A stretch of 64,000 bases of DNA from Desulfosporosinus meridiei DSM 13257. GTDB lineage: Bacteria > Bacillota > Desulfitobacteriia > Desulfitobacteriales > Desulfitobacteriaceae. The stretch covers positions 1,880,501 to 1,944,500 of the forward strand of contig NC_018515.1 in NCBI RefSeq assembly GCF_000231385.2, in the 5' to 3' direction. The position numbers and the translations under genes were made by a program. Shown in pieces: positions 17,717 through 26,094 of this stretch; position 1 is the first letter of the stretch, and every line of letters starts with the position of its first letter. Under the pieces are notes generated by a model that saw only the letters and a program-made list of their open reading frames with translations, did no database searches and was not told the origin of the DNA.

Positions 17717-18025
17717 TTGAAACCCCTCCTATATATCGAAGTATTCTTTGATTAAAGCAAATCAATAAAGTTTTCTAGTGGTCAAGAGCTCCCTAATAGA
17801 GTTGAACATTCTATATTTTCTGTCTATTTCCTGCAATGTGAAATAAATAATTAATTAAGAATATTATGAATAAAAAACACAAAATATAACAACATCCTTT
17901 TTGGGAGAAACCTTCCTGTGCTTTAGGGACCGGGCAGGTTTTTTTTATTGTCCACCTTTGATTATGACTAATTTGACACTGGAATTCGACCCTAGCGCAT
18001 CGGAGGACAGTTCCGTATGTAGCAA

Positions 18026-18060
18026 GATACTTCCTAACAAGTATTTTGCTAGCAAAGTAA
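18026..18060 (-). promoter_or_regulatory. MarR-type operator pair and probable promoter for the thioesterase transcript
   Basis: Read on the minus strand: TTTGCTAGCAAA, then AATACTTGTTAGGAAGTA. The second site matches ACTTGCTAGCAAGT (the operator at 18728) in 12 of 14 positions, and its flanks (CAAAATACTTG) are also shared. The upstream TTGCTA and an AAGTAT 17 bp later could be -35 and -10. The roughly 300-nt leader down to 17716 is AT-rich with one hairpin (17918-17948). Confidence 0.6.
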
Positions 18061-18107
18061 TCTTTTGAAAAAATAGGCTTCATCAGCCATTCTTTTATAA
18101 TTTTCGT

Positions 18108-18512
18108 TTAAATTCGCTCTAAAAATTTCTTTAATTGATTTTGTTCTTCTAAACTAAATTGTTTTAATACTTCTTTATTTACTTCTTCAATAATTTTACC
18201 TATTGGATCACGCAATTTGAGTCCCTCTTCAGTAAAATCAACATTGATAGTTCGCCGATCTCCTTTACAAGTATTCCTCATAATCAATGCTTTGTTTTCC
18301 AATCTATCCAAGATTCCAGTGATAGTTGAACTATCTAAACCCAAAACACTCCCAATTTGCTTGGGGGTTTGACTTCCCTTATCCCAAAGACATTGTAACA
18401 CTCCATATTGCACAGGCGTTACGTTAAACGGTTCAAGTTCCGACTTTAAACATTTAAAAACTTTTTGTTGTGCCTGAGTTAGTAAGAAATTAATACATTC
18501 AGTCATTTCCAT
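18108..18512 (-). CDS. MarR-family transcriptional regulator
   Basis: 134 residues from ATG 18512 (a second Met at residue 3 is possible). The winged helix-turn-helix is at about residues 35-95 ('LWDKGSQTPKQIGSVLGLDSS', 'GILDRLENKALIMR', 'DRRTINVDFTEEG'), typical of MarR. It lies between two transcripts that both carry an ACTTGCTAGCAAGT-like palindrome, so it is the probable repressor of the acyl-CoA pathway genes. Its ligand may be a pathway acid or acyl-CoA (inference). A TTGACA lies about 65 bp upstream of its own start. Confidence 0.85.
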   Translation of the reverse strand: MEMTECINFLLTQAQQKVFKCLKSELEPFNVTPVQYGVLQCLWDKGSQTPKQIGSVLGLDSSTITGILDRLENKALIMRNTCKGDRRTINVDFTEEGLKLRDPIGKIIEEVNKEVLKQFSLEEQNQLKKFLERI

Positions 18513-18717
18513 TATTACAGCACCTCTATTTATTAATTATATTACCACTATATTTCAAACTTATTAATCTTGTCAATTAAGGCTACAAAGCATCGAGTGA
18601 AGTATGTTTTTCTAGACGAGCATAGTGTAGTTAGTAGCAGCATAATTAGTAATTTGACTTGGGATTTTTTGAGAGGAACCTTAAGTATAAAATACTATAT
18701 TTATACATATTTATTTG

Positions 18718-18746
18718 TTGACAAAATACTTGCTAGCAAGTAATAT
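18718..18746 (+). promoter_or_regulatory. Promoter with embedded MarR-type operator for the acyl-CoA pathway cluster
   Basis: TTGACA (18718-18723), 17 bp, TATA-like TAATAT (18741-18746). The perfect palindrome ACTTGCTAGCAAGT (18728-18741) fills the spacer, so a bound repressor would block RNA polymerase. A second palindrome, TCAAAAGCTTTTGA, follows at 18754-18767. A near-perfect ribosome site (AAGGAGGTGG, 18791) then opens an 11-codon ORF at GTG 18802. Confidence 0.8.
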
Positions 18747-19063
18747 TCAATTATCAAAAGCTTTTGAATATTTAACTAAATCAAAAATTTAAGGAGGTGG
18801 TGTGGAATTTAGTATGCGCTATGGAAAGGTCAAGTGAACCTATATTTAAGTAGAGGACAGTCATCATGGGCAACAGTACAGATCCCGACGGAATAATGCA
18901 CGCAGAGAAGTAGAAGAACGGAATCTGATACGTTCGTGAGAAATTAGTATAGGTTTCAAAGCGACACCCAAAAATTTAATAGAATAGTTCCCTTGCCAAT
19001 CAAAATTATGAGGACGTTTTGTATTGATTTCACGTGAATTTCCAGTTTAGCTCGATAATAAAA

Positions 19064-19160
19064 CATCCTCCCACTAAAAGTGGGAGGACTGCAATAAAAA
19101 GTTGGTTCAAGGAAATCCTTGTCCCGACTGCCTCAGCGAATGCCGAAGGGCTGTTTGAAA
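19064..19160 (+). ncRNA. Structured 5' leader upstream of the acyl-CoA dehydrogenase gene
   Basis: A perfect 10-bp hairpin (TCCTCCCACT-aaa-AGTGGGAGGA, 19066-19088) is followed by a compound hairpin. In the second, GTTGG pairs with CCGAC around CAAGGA-aa-TCCTTG. A short CAGC/GCTG stem follows. It lies between the cluster promoter and the ATG at 19181, so it would be in the mRNA. It matches no riboswitch I know. A degraded IS200/IS605-type end is the other possibility. Confidence 0.45.
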
Positions 19161-19180
19161 ATTAAGAAGGAGGCAATAAT

Positions 19181-20323
19181 ATGGATTTTCGTTTAACAGA
19201 AGAGCAAGAGGCTATTCAGAAAGTAGCCAGAGATTTTGCCCAAAAGGAACTTTTACCTATCGTACTTGAGAGTGACGAAACTAGTACATTTCCTGTAGAT
19301 CTTTATAAGAAGATGGGTGAGATGGGTTTATTGGGCTTACCGTTCCCATCAGAATATGGTGGTTCCGACGGAGATTATTTATCCTACATCTTAGCCGTAG
19401 AAGAAATTTCCAAGGTGCATAGTGCCGTTGGTATCTCATATTCTGTAAATACCTCTCTCTGTGCAGGAGGAATATATCAAAACGCTTCAGAGGAACAAAA
19501 GAAAAAATATCTTCCAGATGTATGTTCCGGAAAGAAATTTGGCTCTTTCGGATTAACTGAGCCAAATGCGGGTTCAGATGCAGCAGGTGTTAGAACAAGA
19601 GCTGTAAAAGACGGAGATCACTATATATTAAATGGTTCTAAATGCTTCATTACAAATGGCCCTCTATCAGAGACCTTCTTAGTATTTGCTTCAACGGATT
19701 TAAGTCAAGGAACAAAGGGATTATCAGCGTTTATTCTTGAAAAAGGTTTCCCCGGATTTTCAATAGGCACTATTGAAAACAAATGTGGGATAAGAGCAAC
19801 AAAAGTTTCAGAACTGCTTTTTGAAGACTGTATTGTCCCAGCTGAAAACTTAGTAAAACAAGAGGGAAAAGGTTTTGGGATAGCAATGAAAACTCTTGAT
19901 GGTGGGAGATTCGGAGTCGCCGCACAAGGACTTGGTCTTGCAGAAGGAGCATATGATTGTGCGGTAAAATATCTGAAAGAAAGAATACAGTTTGGCAAGC
20001 CTTTATTTAAAAATCAGTATTTAGCATTTAAAATGGCTGAATTAGCGATTGAAATTGAACAAGCTAAGTATCTATTGTATAAAGGAGTTCTTGATAAACA
20101 AGAAGGAAGACCTTATTCAGTTTCAGCAGCTAAGGCAAAAATGGCTTGTACAGATGCAGCAATGCATGTAACCGTAGAATGCGTTCAGATGCTTGGTGGA
20201 AATGGCTTCATGAAGGATTATCATGTTGAAAGAATGATGAGAGATGCTAAGATAACTCAGATCTATGAAGGAACAAATCAAATAATGAGAATGATTATTG
20301 CTGGAGAAATTTTTAAAGATTAA
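19181..20323 (+). CDS. Acyl-CoA dehydrogenase (short-chain, candidate acryloyl/enoyl-CoA reductase)
   Basis: 380 residues, ATG 19181 with AAGGAGG 7 nt upstream. Complete fold: N-terminal helices, the FAD/substrate motif 'FGLTEPNAGSDAAG', 'KCFITNGP', and a C-terminal helical domain with 'QMLGGNGFMKDYHVERMMRD'. The catalytic Glu is in 'IYEGTNQI', as in butyryl-CoA dehydrogenases. It would need an electron-transfer flavoprotein, which is not encoded here. Next to CoA-transferase and 2-hydroxyacyl-CoA dehydratase genes it most likely reduces the enoyl-CoA that they form. Confidence 0.92.
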   Translation: MDFRLTEEQEAIQKVARDFAQKELLPIVLESDETSTFPVDLYKKMGEMGLLGLPFPSEYGGSDGDYLSYILAVEEISKVHSAVGISYSVNTSLCAGGIYQNASEEQKKKYLPDVCSGKKFGSFGLTEPNAGSDAAGVRTRAVKDGDHYILNGSKCFITNGPLSETFLVFASTDLSQGTKGLSAFILEKGFPGFSIGTIENKCGIRATKVSELLFEDCIVPAENLVKQEGKGFGIAMKTLDGGRFGVAAQGLGLAEGAYDCAVKYLKERIQFGKPLFKNQYLAFKMAELAIEIEQAKYLLYKGVLDKQEGRPYSVSAAKAKMACTDAAMHVTVECVQMLGGNGFMKDYHVERMMRDAKITQIYEGTNQIMRMIIAGEIFKD

Positions 20324-20540
20324 TCCCCAAATATAACAGATTTGCGTTTATGGCAGAGGGGCGAAATACGCTTAGATATTTTCGTATTAAAAAACCACAG
20401 TTTTATCGTGATTGCTCTTTTAATCACTTTCCATTTTGAGTTATGAGATTTCCATAAATTTGAGGTTGAAAGATGAAGAAGGAAATATAAAGATCAACCG
20501 ACGGTTTATGGAGTGATATCGTTATGTAGAAAGGAGAAAT

Positions 20541-20723
20541 ATGAAAGAGTGTATTGCTTGTCATTCAGGACAAATAAAACAGGTGGATATCAAGACAAGA
20601 GATGATGCATTTATCTTAATTGAGAATAGTGAAGTAGTTGTTAATCCACAAAGTCAAAACATCATAAAATTTGTTTGTTTAAATTGTGGATTTATAAACC
20701 TTTATGCAGAGGACTATTTTTAA
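20541..20723 (+). CDS. Small zinc-ribbon-like protein, 60 residues
   Basis: ATG 20541 with AAAGGAG 8 nt upstream. It carries CxxC near the N-terminus (CIACHSG) and a second CxxC at about residue 47 (CLNCG), separated by a beta-rich stretch, consistent with one zinc site. It lies between the acyl-CoA dehydrogenase and CoA-transferase genes. Function unknown. Confidence 0.6.
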   Translation: MKECIACHSGQIKQVDIKTRDDAFILIENSEVVVNPQSQNIIKFVCLNCGFINLYAEDYF

Positions 20724-21061
20724 GAAAATATTCCCATCATATAGTTTGCAACATAAATCTAAGGCAACAAGTAGAATTAAGACAGGGACGATATTATCAT
20801 ATCGTGTTCATGTTTGCTTTAAAACAGAAAAATTGATCCTTGAGAGTACTTATAGGCGCATACTCAAGCCAAATATTTTTTGAATATTAAATTAAATTGA
20901 AAATATCCTTCTAAGTGATTTTTCGGTACTCAGATCCCTCCGGCCGGCCCGATGCATTTAATCCTGACTTGATGAAGTCTAAATAACAGAGAAAAGCCGG
21001 AAGTTCTGAGTTAGCTTTTATTGATGAGCACTTCAATACCCTTTTTATTTGTACTGTTTAA

Positions 21062-21086
21062 AATGCCCCGCATTTTGCGGGGCAGG
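21062..21086 (+). other. Strong GC hairpin before the CoA-transferase gene
   Basis: TGCCCCGCA-tt-TTGCGGGGCA type perfect hairpin, about 35 bp before the ATG, without a T-run. It could be an mRNA processing or stabilising element. The rest of 20724-21122 has no gene. Confidence 0.5.
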
Positions 21087-21122
21087 TTATATCACTGAGG
21101 ATAACATTGGAGGAGGACAAAT

Positions 21123-22679
21123 ATGAAGAAGGTTAATATTCTCACAGCAGAAGAGGCTGTTGATTTAGTCAAAGATGGGGACACTCTTTGTACCAGTGGA
21201 TTTGTTGGCAATAGTCTTCCGGAAGCACTTTTTAAAGCTATAGAAAAGAAATTTTTAGAGACTGGCTATCCTCAAAATATAACTTTGTTTTATCCAGCAT
21301 CACAAGGCAGCAGAAACGGCACGGGCGGTGATCATTTTGCTCACGAAGGTTTGGTTAAAAGGGTCATAGCAGGTCATTTAAATACTGCTCCGAAGTTAGG
21401 CGAACTGTGTCTAGCTAATAAATGCGAAGGTTATAACTTACCACAAGGTGCTTTGGAATATGTTATTAGAGATGCTGCGGGTCATAGGCCCGGTACAATT
21501 ACCCATGTTGGATTAGGTACTTTTGTTGATCCAAGAAATGGCGGAGGTAAAATAAACGCTAGGACGACAGAAGATTTAGTAGAAGTTATAAAAATCGGCA
21601 ATGAAGAAAAGCTTTTCTACAAAGCTTTTCCTATAGATATCGCCTTCCTTAGAGGTACTTATGCGGATGAGTATGGTAATGTAACCCTAGAAAAAGAAGT
21701 AGCTACTATTGAGGTTACATCTATAGCACAGGCAGTTATAAATAATGGTGGAAAAGTAATTGTTCAAGTGGAAAAGGTTGTAAAAGGTGGTACTTTAGAC
21801 CCCAGACTGGTACAAATACCAGGCATTTATGTTCATGGTGTTGTAGAAGTAGTTGATATGAAAGATCATGAACAAAGTGTTGGACATGAATATAATCCAG
21901 CACTTTGCGGGGCAGTAAGAGCACCTGAAGGTAATGTTGAAAAAACCCCATTGAGTATTAAAAAAGTTATTGGCAGAAGAGCAGCTATGGAATTGGTAAA
22001 GGATACAGTTGTTAATTTAGGTGTTGGAACACCTGAGTATGTTGCTCAAGTTGCAAGTGAAGAAGAGATAGCTAGTTATATGACTTTAACTGTTGAATCA
22101 GGAGCAATAGGAGGCAGTCCTCAAGGTGGAGCCAGATTTGGTGCTACTTTAAATCCTGACGCTATTATTGACCAAAATAGTCAGTTTGATTTTTATGATG
22201 GCGGCGGTCTGGATATGGCATTTTTAGGTTTAGCTGAATGTGATGAACAGGGCAACATTAATGTCAGCAGATTCGGTCCCAAAATACCGGGATGTGGTGG
22301 TTTCATCAATATCACCCAAAATGCAAAAAAAGTATTCTTCTGCGGTACATTTACAGCAAGAGGCTTAAAACAAAAAATTGAAGATGGCAAGTTAATAATT
22401 GAACAAGAAGGAACGCAAAGGAAATTTATTAAACAAGTTGAACAGGTAACATTTAGTGGAAAATATGCAATTAAAACTAAACAACCTGTTTTATATATAA
22501 CAGAAAGAGCTGTATTTGAATTAAAAGAAGAGGGACTTAACTTAATTGAAGTTGCTCCCGGAATTGATATTCAAACACAAATTATAGATTTAATGGATTT
22601 TGTCCCTACAGTTGACAAAAATATTAAAATTATGGACTCAAGACTTTTTAGTGAAGAACTAATGAACTTGAAGAAATAA
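21123..22679 (+). CDS. pct: Type I acyl-CoA:acetate CoA-transferase (propionate CoA-transferase-like)
   Basis: 518 residues with alpha and beta halves fused, as in propionate CoA-transferase (Pct) and YdiF. ATG 21123 has GGAGGA 6-11 nt upstream. The N-half has 'GFVGNSLPEAL' and the glycine-rich CoA site. The catalytic Glu325 lies in 'TVESGAIGG' and the oxyanion motif 'GVGTPE' precedes it. It moves CoA from acetyl- or propionyl-CoA to a hydroxyacid such as lactate. It is followed closely by the dehydratase activator and subunits. The substrate is inferred from context. Confidence 0.88.
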   Translation: MKKVNILTAEEAVDLVKDGDTLCTSGFVGNSLPEALFKAIEKKFLETGYPQNITLFYPASQGSRNGTGGDHFAHEGLVKRVIAGHLNTAPKLGELCLANKCEGYNLPQGALEYVIRDAAGHRPGTITHVGLGTFVDPRNGGGKINARTTEDLVEVIKIGNEEKLFYKAFPIDIAFLRGTYADEYGNVTLEKEVATIEVTSIAQAVINNGGKVIVQVEKVVKGGTLDPRLVQIPGIYVHGVVEVVDMKDHEQSVGHEYNPALCGAVRAPEGNVEKTPLSIKKVIGRRAAMELVKDTVVNLGVGTPEYVAQVASEEEIASYMTLTVESGAIGGSPQGGARFGATLNPDAIIDQNSQFDFYDGGGLDMAFLGLAECDEQGNINVSRFGPKIPGCGGFINITQNAKKVFFCGTFTARGLKQKIEDGKLIIEQEGTQRKFIKQVEQVTFSGKYAIKTKQPVLYITERAVFELKEEGLNLIEVAPGIDIQTQIIDLMDFVPTVDKNIKIMDSRLFSEELMNLKK

Positions 22680-22699
22680 TCAAAAAGGGAGATTAATCT

Positions 22700-23485
22700 A
22701 TGTTTACAATGGGGATTGATATTGGGTCCTCATCCTCAAAGGTTGTAATACTTGAAGATGGAGTTAATATTATCGCTGGAGAAGTCATTCAGATTGGAAC
22801 AGGTTCGACAGGACCTAAACGTGTACTGAATGAAGCTCTTTCCAAAGCAGGTCTTAAATTGGAAGACATGGCTAAAATTATTGCTACAGGCTACGGAAGA
22901 TCTTCTGTGGAAGAAGCACACAAACAAATTAGCGAAATCAGTTGTCAGGCTAAGGGAGTTTTCTTTTTAGTTCCTTCAGCAAAATTAATTATTGATATCG
23001 GCGGTCAAGATGTTAAGGCAATTAGACTTGACAGTAAAGGCGGCGTTAAGCAGTTTTTTATGAATGATAAATGTGCCGCCGGAACAGGACGTTTTCTCGA
23101 TGTTATGTCACGAGTACTTGAAGTTAATCTTGATGAAATGGCAGAATACGATGCTCGTGCAACAGAACCTGCCACGGTCAGCAGCACTTGCACAGTTTTT
23201 GCAGAATCTGAGGTAATATCTCAGCTTTCCAACGGAGTTGCTAAAGAGAATATTATTGCAGGGGTTCACCAGTCAGTTGCTAGCAAAGCCTGTGGACTTG
23301 CCTATAGATGTGGGGTGGAAGAGGACATTGTTATGTGCGGAGGTGTTGCTAAGGACTTAGGGGTTGTCCGGGCAATAAGCAAAGAACTAAAAAAACCTGT
23401 CATTGTAGCTCCTAATCCACAAATTACAGCTGCCCTTGGAGCTGCTATCTTTGCCTTCGAAGAAGTCAGGGGAGCTAATAAATAA
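22700..23485 (+). CDS. 2-hydroxyacyl-CoA dehydratase activator (ATP-dependent, HgdC/LcdC type)
   Basis: 261 residues, ATG 22700. ASKHA ATPase fold with phosphate loops 'GIDIGSSSSK' and 'IDIGGQDVKAI'. The two cysteines that bridge the dimer's single [4Fe-4S] cluster are in 'CAAGTGRF' and 'SSTCTVFAESEV'. 'VMCGGVAKD' closes the ATP site. The protein injects a high-energy electron into the dehydratase with ATP hydrolysis and is highly oxygen sensitive. It lies between the CoA-transferase and the dehydratase genes. Confidence 0.94.
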   Translation: MFTMGIDIGSSSSKVVILEDGVNIIAGEVIQIGTGSTGPKRVLNEALSKAGLKLEDMAKIIATGYGRSSVEEAHKQISEISCQAKGVFFLVPSAKLIIDIGGQDVKAIRLDSKGGVKQFFMNDKCAAGTGRFLDVMSRVLEVNLDEMAEYDARATEPATVSSTCTVFAESEVISQLSNGVAKENIIAGVHQSVASKACGLAYRCGVEEDIVMCGGVAKDLGVVRAISKELKKPVIVAPNPQITAALGAAIFAFEEVRGANK

Positions 23486-23503
23486 AGGAAAGAGGTATGA
23501 GAG

Positions 23504-24772
23504 ATGACTGATACAACAGCTATGAGCGCCAAAGAATTGTTAGGTTTCTATCAGGAAGAATTGTATGAAGAAGCGAGACGGGCAAAAAAAGAAGGAAAAC
23601 TTGTTTGTTGGTCTGCATCCGTTGCTCCTTCGGAGTTTTGTGTGGCTATGGATGTAGCTATGATATATCCTGAAACCCATGCTGCGGGTATTGGGGCCAG
23701 AAAAGGTGCCTTAGATGTGCTTGAAGTTGCGGATGAAAAAGGCTATAACGTGGATACTTGCTCCTATGCAAGAGTAAATCTTGGTTATATGGAACTTTTA
23801 AAACAGGAGGCTTTAACAGGAATAACACCGGAAAAGCTTGAAAAATCCCCAGCGGCCAGAATACCCCTTCCCGATTTTGTCATAACCTGTAACAACATTT
23901 GTAACACCTTGCTTAAGTGGTATGAGAATCTTGCCGTTGAATTAAATATTCCTTGCATCATCATTGATGTTCCCTTTAATCATACAATGCCCATTCCACA
24001 GTATGCCAAGGATTATATTGCGGAACAGTTTAAGGAAGCTATTACTCAGCTTGAGGAAATTTGCGGCAAGAAATTCGACTATGACAAATTTTTAAAAGTA
24101 CAGGAACAAACCCAACGTTCTGTTGCCCAATGGAATAGAATCGCTGCTTTGTCATCACATAAACCATCCCCTTTAAATGGTTTTGATCTTTTCAACTATA
24201 TGGCCCTGATCGTTTGTGCAAGGAGTAAAGACTACGCAGAAATTACCTTTAAAAAGTTTGCTGATGAACTTGAAGAAAATCTTAATAAGGGTATCTTCGC
24301 CTTTAAAGGAAATGAACAAAAGCGGGTAACTTGGGAAGGCATAGCTGTTTGGCCGCACCTGGGACATACATTTAAAGGCTTAAAGAATCTTGGCAATATA
24401 ATGACAGGTTCAGCCTATCCGGGTCTGTGGAATGTTAGTTATACACCAGGTGATATGAGTTCAATGGCGGAAGCTTATACTAGAATTTATATCAATACTT
24501 GTCTTGATAATAAAGTTAAGGTTCTTAGTGACGTAATTAGTGGCGGAAAGTGTGACGGTGTTATTTATCATCAGAACAGAAGCTGTAAGCTCATGAGTTT
24601 TCTGAATGTAGAAACTGCTGATATCCTCCAAAAAGAAAATGGTTTACCCTATGTAAGCTTTGATGGAGACCAAACTGATCCTCGTAACTTTTCTCCTGCC
24701 CAGTTTGACACACGTATCCAGGCCTTAGATGAAATGATGAAGCAGAATAAGGAGGGAGTTTCCAATGAGTAG
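23504..24772 (+). CDS. 2-hydroxyacyl-CoA dehydratase, first subunit
   Basis: 422 residues from ATG 23504. HgdA/LcdA-type subunit with Cys residues that hold a [4Fe-4S] cluster ('VITCNNICNTLLKWYE', 'CDGVIYHQNRSCK'). With its partner it removes water from an activated 2-hydroxyacyl-CoA through a ketyl radical. It overlaps the next gene by 8 bp, a strong sign of equimolar synthesis. The context (Pct-like transferase, lactate dehydrogenase-like genes) favours lactoyl-CoA, but 2-hydroxyisocaproyl- or phenyllactyl-CoA cannot be excluded. Confidence 0.92.
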   Translation: MTDTTAMSAKELLGFYQEELYEEARRAKKEGKLVCWSASVAPSEFCVAMDVAMIYPETHAAGIGARKGALDVLEVADEKGYNVDTCSYARVNLGYMELLKQEALTGITPEKLEKSPAARIPLPDFVITCNNICNTLLKWYENLAVELNIPCIIIDVPFNHTMPIPQYAKDYIAEQFKEAITQLEEICGKKFDYDKFLKVQEQTQRSVAQWNRIAALSSHKPSPLNGFDLFNYMALIVCARSKDYAEITFKKFADELEENLNKGIFAFKGNEQKRVTWEGIAVWPHLGHTFKGLKNLGNIMTGSAYPGLWNVSYTPGDMSSMAEAYTRIYINTCLDNKVKVLSDVISGGKCDGVIYHQNRSCKLMSFLNVETADILQKENGLPYVSFDGDQTDPRNFSPAQFDTRIQALDEMMKQNKEGVSNE

Positions 24773-25883
24773 AATTGAAACTATTATTAGTGAATTATCT
24801 TCAATTTCAAATAATCCCCGCAAGGCTATGGAAGATTATAAAAAAGAAACCGGTAAAGGGTCGGTAGGGGTTATGCCTTATTATGCCCCTGAAGAAATAA
24901 TTCATGCTGCTGGTTTTCTTCCCGTAGGTATTTGGGGAGGACAAAAGAGTATTTCAAAAGCCCGTGCCTATTTACCTCCCTTTGCTTGTTCAATTATGCA
25001 ATCAGTTATGGAAATGCAGCTTGAAGGGGTATATGACGATTTAGAAGCAGTACTTTTCCCCGTTCCTTGTGACACTTTAAAATGTCTCAGCCAAAAATGG
25101 AAAGGAACATCACCTGTCATCGTATTTACTCATCCTCAAAACAGAAAACTCGAAGCAGCCAATAAGTTTCTTGCTGAGGAATATCGACTTGTTCGTGAAA
25201 AGCTGGAAACAATATTGAATGTAAAGATTACTGATGAAGCACTCAACCAAAGTATTGAAACTTATAACGAAAATCGTAAAGTAATGCGTGAATTTACGGA
25301 CCTAGCTGCTAATTATCCTCAGATTATTGATCCCAGAATACGTCATGCAATTATAAAAGCTAGATTTTTTATGGAAAAATCTAAACATACCGCTATGGTA
25401 AAAGAATTGAATTCAGAGCTTAAATCGTTACCTGTTGAAGCCTTTACAGGTAAAAAGGTTGTTTTAACAGGAATTATGGCTGAACCCAATGAAGTATTAG
25501 ACATTTTAAAAGATAACGGTTTTGCTGTTGTGGCAGACGACCTGGCCCAGGAATCCAGACTGTTCAGAAATGATGTTCCGTCAGGTACAGACCCACTATA
25601 TCGATTGGCTAAATGGTGGCAAGAATTCGATGGTTGTTCTCTTGCTACAGATGCGAAAAAATCAAGAGGCCCCATGCTGATGGAGATGGTTAAAGGGTCT
25701 AAGGCCGATGCAGTTGTGGTTTGCATGATGAAGTTCTGTGACCCTGAAGAATTTGACTATCCAATCTACTATAGACAGTTTGAAGAAGCTGGAATTAAGA
25801 GCCTATTTATAGAAATTGACCTGGAAACAACATCCTTTGAACAGACTAAAACCAGAGTTCAAAGTTTTAGTGAAATGCTGTGA
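24765..25883 (+). CDS. 2-hydroxyacyl-CoA dehydratase, second subunit
   Basis: 372 residues from ATG 24765, overlapping the first subunit by 8 bp, with GGAGGG upstream. HgdB/LcdB-type: 'FACSIMQSVMEM', 'VPCDTLKCLSQKWKG' and a late 'VVCMMKFCDPEEFDYP' provide the iron-sulfur ligands. It forms the heterodimer with the preceding subunit. It is the last gene of the tight block; about 210 bp follow before the dehydrogenase genes. Confidence 0.92.
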   Translation: MSRIETIISELSSISNNPRKAMEDYKKETGKGSVGVMPYYAPEEIIHAAGFLPVGIWGGQKSISKARAYLPPFACSIMQSVMEMQLEGVYDDLEAVLFPVPCDTLKCLSQKWKGTSPVIVFTHPQNRKLEAANKFLAEEYRLVREKLETILNVKITDEALNQSIETYNENRKVMREFTDLAANYPQIIDPRIRHAIIKARFFMEKSKHTAMVKELNSELKSLPVEAFTGKKVVLTGIMAEPNEVLDILKDNGFAVVADDLAQESRLFRNDVPSGTDPLYRLAKWWQEFDGCSLATDAKKSRGPMLMEMVKGSKADAVVVCMMKFCDPEEFDYPIYYRQFEEAGIKSLFIEIDLETTSFEQTKTRVQSFSEML

Positions 25884-26094
25884 TTTCTAAGTTAGTGTTA
25901 TGTAATATCTCTTGTTGCTTATTTGTAGCATGACTTGGTGGGAAGAGGTAGTATAGTATTTGCGCCCCTTCCCACTTTGTTTGTTCAGCAGAGAATTATA
26001 GTAACTTTATTGAAGTTTCGCGTAAATTGATTATTTTAAATCAAGTGGTCTGACAGGCGTGCCATATTCGAAGCGTTATAAAGGAGGTATAAGG

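Noticed and set aside
17811-18083. 90-residue minus-strand frame between MarR and the thioesterase
   Set aside because: It overlaps the operator pair and a hairpin, has no ribosome site, and its composition is not protein-like. It is better read as a leader.
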